In this document: positions 14,408 to 16,211 of the stretch, in pieces
Position numbering within the stretch: position 1 is the first letter of the stretch
How the letters are laid out: every line of letters starts with the position of its first letter
Assembly: GCA_014730295.1 (NCBI GenBank)
Contig: WJIN01000106.1
Location: 1-16,211 of the forward strand
Direction: 5' to 3'
Length of the DNA stretch: 16,211 nucleotides
Source of the DNA: Promethearchaeota archaeon
Lineage (GTDB): Archaea; Asgardarchaeota; Lokiarchaeia; Sigynarchaeales; SOKP01
Made by a program: the position numbers and the translations under genes
Notes under the pieces: model-generated
The model's database searches: none
The model's input: only the letters and a program-made list of their open reading frames with translations
What the model was told of the DNA's origin: nothing

Positions 14408-14449
14408 GGTAGCTGATTTGCGATCTTTCAAATTAGTTACCAATTTTTT
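14408..14449 (+). repeat. 13-bp hairpin followed by T6
   Basis: GGTAGCTGATTTG (14408-14420) and CAAATTAGTTACC (14429-14441) pair over all 13 positions as plus-strand RNA, using two G-U pairs, with an 8-base loop. TTTTTT follows at 14444-14449. Read from the minus strand the two positions become A-C mismatches. It lies in the divergent region between the exported-protein gene and the zinc-ribbon gene, so no annotated gene ends here. It may terminate or belong to an unannotated plus-strand RNA, or be a DNA-level inverted repeat. Confidence 0.55.
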
Positions 14450-14581
14450 GAAAAATAATTCACAAAACTATTTCACAATTTCATTAAACCAAATACCTCT
14501 TTATCTATAAATTCTATCAAATTGTTATTTTATTGAAAAGAAGAAAATATATCCTAGAAAAAAATTCACCATGGTTTTTTT

Positions 14582-14593
14582 CTTTATAAATTT
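14582..14593 (+). promoter_or_regulatory. TATA box of the zinc-ribbon gene
   Basis: CTTTATAAATTT lies about 46 bases before the ATG at 14639. The short leader has a GAGGT Shine-Dalgarno at 14625-14629, 9 bases before the start. Confidence 0.55.
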
Positions 14594-14638
14594 AGTATCG
14601 CACTATTCTTCTAAACCCTAACAAGAGGTATTTGAAAA

Positions 14639-14983
14639 ATGTTGGAATACGAAAAGTGTGCCGAAGTAAAATTACGATACAGAATGAATATACAAAGGCA
14701 GATAGTCAATATAAATCTCACCTCTCAAAGTCTAAGAGAAGAGAAGCAAGCAATTGCGCGTATTTGGGAGGATTTCATAGAGAACGACCCAGGGGGGTTT
14801 ATAAGGGTGTTGGATAAAATCGGAATTGAATATTCAAAACTGAAAACCCTGAATTGTCCGTTCTGTGGAGCTGAGATCACCTTCATAGAGTTATTCAAAA
14901 TAAATTCACCATTGGGGCTCGGAAAAGTTGTTAATCTCTGGAAGGATGAGAATTTACTATTTCTCTGTAAAGAGTGTTCTTAA
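14639..14983 (+). CDS. Small zinc-ribbon protein of unknown function
   Basis: The 114-residue protein has a helical N-terminal half (basic 8-40, then IARIWEDFIEND, 39-50, and GGFIRVLDKIGI) and a C-terminal zinc ribbon. The knuckles are C73-P-F-C76-G and C110-K-E-C113, separated by 33 residues. Both are the standard C-x2-C form, and the last residue after the second knuckle is serine, so the ribbon closes the protein. Such ribbons mediate protein or nucleic-acid contacts. A TATA box and a GAGGT Shine-Dalgarno support the start. I do not recognise the family. It is monocistronic, convergent with the nicotinamide-nucleotide amidase gene. Confidence 0.75.
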   Translation: MLEYEKCAEVKLRYRMNIQRQIVNINLTSQSLREEKQAIARIWEDFIENDPGGFIRVLDKIGIEYSKLKTLNCPFCGAEITFIELFKINSPLGLGKVVNLWKDENLLFLCKECS

Positions 14984-15073
14984 TAGCTCTTAATTCTAAA
15001 TCTTGAATTTATAAACAGAGTCGCTTAATTCTTTCTTGACTTATTGAGAAATTTTTTATTTACTTTTCAAATC

Positions 15074-15092
15074 CTATTTAGTTTCAAAATAG
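15074..15092. terminator. Inverted repeat between convergent genes
   Basis: CTATTT (15074-15079) and AAATAG (15087-15092) form a 6-bp stem with a 7-base loop, near the middle of the 143-base convergent junction. A T-rich stretch (15052-15068) lies before it. Candidate bidirectional terminator; nothing else is seen in the gap. Confidence 0.4.
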
Positions 15093-15126
15093 ATTTCATT
15101 CATTCATTTACACTGGGATTTGAGCC

Positions 15127-15606
15127 TTATAGCTCAATATAATCTTCTAATAACACTAAAACCTGGTTTAATACTTCCATTTTAAACCCGATTCGGTCTT
15201 TCTCAATTAAATATTCAATCACTTTTGTACCTTTCTCAGAGGAAAATCCTATATAGACTAACCCCACGGGTTTTTCTGGAGTCCCTCCAGTTGGTCCCGC
15301 TATTCCAGTAATACCGATGCCAACATCCACATTTGCTTGGTTACGTATACCTTCGCATAATTGTTGAGCCACGGGTTCTGAAACTGCCCCGAACTCCTCA
15401 AGCACTCGCTTTTTAACCCCCAAAAGCTCCATCTTAGCTTCGTTACTATAGCAAACTATCCCTCGCTCAAATACCTTTGAGGAGCCCGAGATATTCGTAA
15501 TCATATGGCAGATGTACCCACCTGTGCATGATTCCGCGAATGCGATCATCTTTCCGTGTTTCGCATAGAGATCTAATATCTTTCCAATTCTGTCTAATTC
15601 TTCCAT
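15127..15606 (-). CDS. pncC: CinA C-terminal-type nicotinamide-nucleotide amidase
   Basis: A 159-residue stand-alone CinA C-terminal domain. The family hydrolyses nicotinamide mononucleotide to nicotinate mononucleotide plus ammonia, recycling the NMN made by NAD-consuming reactions. The catalytic serine lies in the hallmark AESCTGG (24-30), followed by YICHMITNISGSS. GIGITGIAGPTGGTPEKPVG (96-115) is the conserved substrate loop, and VYIGF ends the core. The length is that of a single-domain PncC; no MoaB-like N-terminal domain is fused. The ATG at 15606 has GAAGGA a few bases upstream. The gene is divergent from the small GTPase gene and convergent with the zinc-ribbon gene. The family is clear; the deamidase activity is assigned by family only. 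Confidence 0.93.
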   Translation of the reverse strand: MEELDRIGKILDLYAKHGKMIAFAESCTGGYICHMITNISGSSKVFERGIVCYSNEAKMELLGVKKRVLEEFGAVSEPVAQQLCEGIRNQANVDVGIGITGIAGPTGGTPEKPVGLVYIGFSSEKGTKVIEYLIEKDRIGFKMEVLNQVLVLLEDYIEL

Positions 15607-15725
15607 ATTCCTTCACTATGGATTTTTATAGATTTTATTTTTCCGTATAATTTATCTTAGCTAAAGATTTAAAGCTTTTCATTTGTTTTAAAATTACTAT
15701 ACATAAAAATTAAAAACAAATAAAA

Positions 15726-15750
15726 ATAAGAAAAAAGATATTTTTCTTAT
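15726..15750. promoter_or_regulatory. 10-bp inverted repeat upstream of the GTPase gene
   Basis: ATAAGAAAAA and TTTTTCTTAT are perfect inverted copies around AGATA. The repeat lies between the divergent amidase and GTPase genes, 55 bases before the GTPase ATG and just ahead of its likely TATA element (GAATAAATAATA, about 15755-15766). It suits a dimeric repressor or activator site, though low complexity makes chance possible. Confidence 0.4.
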
Positions 15751-15804
15751 AGTTCGAATAAATAATATCGTAATAACAAAATAATTAATTCGCAGCGTGA
15801 TTTA

Positions 15805-16211
15805 ATGAGCAAAAATGACGATAAAAAAGGCTTTGTTTTCAAAATAACGGTCATCGGCGACGGTGCTGTAGGGAAAACATCGCTGATCAAGAAATACACC
15901 CAAGGTTCTTTTCAAAAAGATTATATCAAAACTCTTGGCGCGCAATTTAGCAAGTATGATGAAGAAATCAATGGGGAGAATTGCAAGCTTTTCTTTTGGG
16001 ACATTGCTGGACAAGATGAATGGAACTTTATGAGACCCACCTTCTATAAAGGCAGCAAGGCAGCAATTATCGTGTTCAGCCACACTGACGATGAAAGTTT
16101 TGAGCATATCCCAGATTGGCATGAAGATATTAAAAAATACTGCGGAGACATTCCCATCGTTCTTTTTGGGAATAAACTTGATTTAGTTGACGAGGATGAG
16201 CTAAATGATAC
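15805..16211 (+). CDS. Ras/Rab-like small GTPase, 3' end cut by the window
   Basis: The first 135 residues of a Ras-superfamily GTPase; the frame runs off the right edge. The motifs are complete so far: P-loop GDGAVGKT (18-25), switch I threonine near T43 (KTLGAQF), switch II WDIAGQDEW (65-73) with the Q61-equivalent Q70, and GNKLDL (122-127). The G5 motif and C-terminus are beyond the window, so a prenylation-type cysteine tail cannot be judged. WDIAGQ instead of WDTAGQ and the GAQF effector segment differ slightly from eukaryotic Rabs. Asgard archaea carry many such genes. GCGTGAT (15795-15801) may be a Shine-Dalgarno 3 bases from the ATG. Codons are rich in third-position C/G, as in Hsp20, which suggests strong expression. 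Confidence 0.93.
   Translation, partial: MSKNDDKKGFVFKITVIGDGAVGKTSLIKKYTQGSFQKDYIKTLGAQFSKYDEEINGENCKLFFWDIAGQDEWNFMRPTFYKGSKAAIIVFSHTDDESFEHIPDWHEDIKKYCGDIPIVLFGNKLDLVDEDELND

Noticed and set aside
1..16211. CRISPR array, insertion sequence, integrase or prophage
   Set aside because: No regularly spaced repeats, no transposase or integrase motifs and no terminal inverted repeats with target duplications were seen.

Overview
The window looks like a piece of a low-GC archaeal chromosome, most probably an Asgard archaeon of the Lokiarchaeia/Promethearchaeia type. The evidence is as follows. Most genes have an archaeal TATA-like box 25-50 bases ahead of the start, and Shine-Dalgarno motifs are present at only some genes. 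There is an archaeal-type arginyl-tRNA synthetase and a deoxyhypusine synthase (an enzyme absent from most bacteria). A Ras/Rab-like small GTPase runs off the right edge, and there is a candidate longin-like protein. The assignment is an inference from gene content; no rRNA or phylogenetic marker was tested.

Layout. Bases 1-1132 hold a free-standing BRCT-domain protein with a strong promoter and a triple T-tract terminator, then a small acidic protein of unknown function. Bases 1133-4064 (minus strand) hold a TIM-barrel glycoside-hydrolase-like protein, a Lin0512-family protein and a cytosolic reductive-dehalogenase-like Fe-S/corrinoid protein. Bases 4247-5293 (plus) encode a Gfo/Idh/MocA oxidoreductase. 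A basic-tailed orphan (5334-5702, minus) and a polytopic membrane protein (5977-6834, plus) follow. Bases 6873 to about 8105 (minus) encode a DegT/DnrJ/EryC1/StrS aminotransferase. Its N-terminal ~95 residues are intact in the frame but have no standard start codon.

Bases 8195-11801 are the clearest operon: arginyl-tRNA synthetase, then an arginase/agmatinase-family ureohydrolase, then deoxyhypusine synthase. Spacing is 25 and 15 bases. The last two suggest hypusine formation on translation factor aIF5A that draws on agmatine, as proposed for haloarchaea. This is the most interesting functional inference in the window.

The right-hand part holds a longin-like candidate (11881-12348, minus), an Hsp20 small heat-shock protein with a structured upstream region (12756-13259, minus), and an exported, glycosylation-prone protein anchored by a C-terminal helix (13562-14347, minus). 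Next come a zinc-ribbon protein (14639-14983, plus), a CinA C-terminal-type nicotinamide-nucleotide amidase (15127-15606, minus) and the 5' part of a small GTPase (15805 to the edge, plus).

All four convergent gene junctions carry a short inverted repeat and/or T-tract, consistent with bidirectional termination. A 13-bp hairpin with G-U pairs lies in a divergent intergenic region at 14408-14441. I see no rRNA, tRNA, CRISPR array, transposase or prophage genes.
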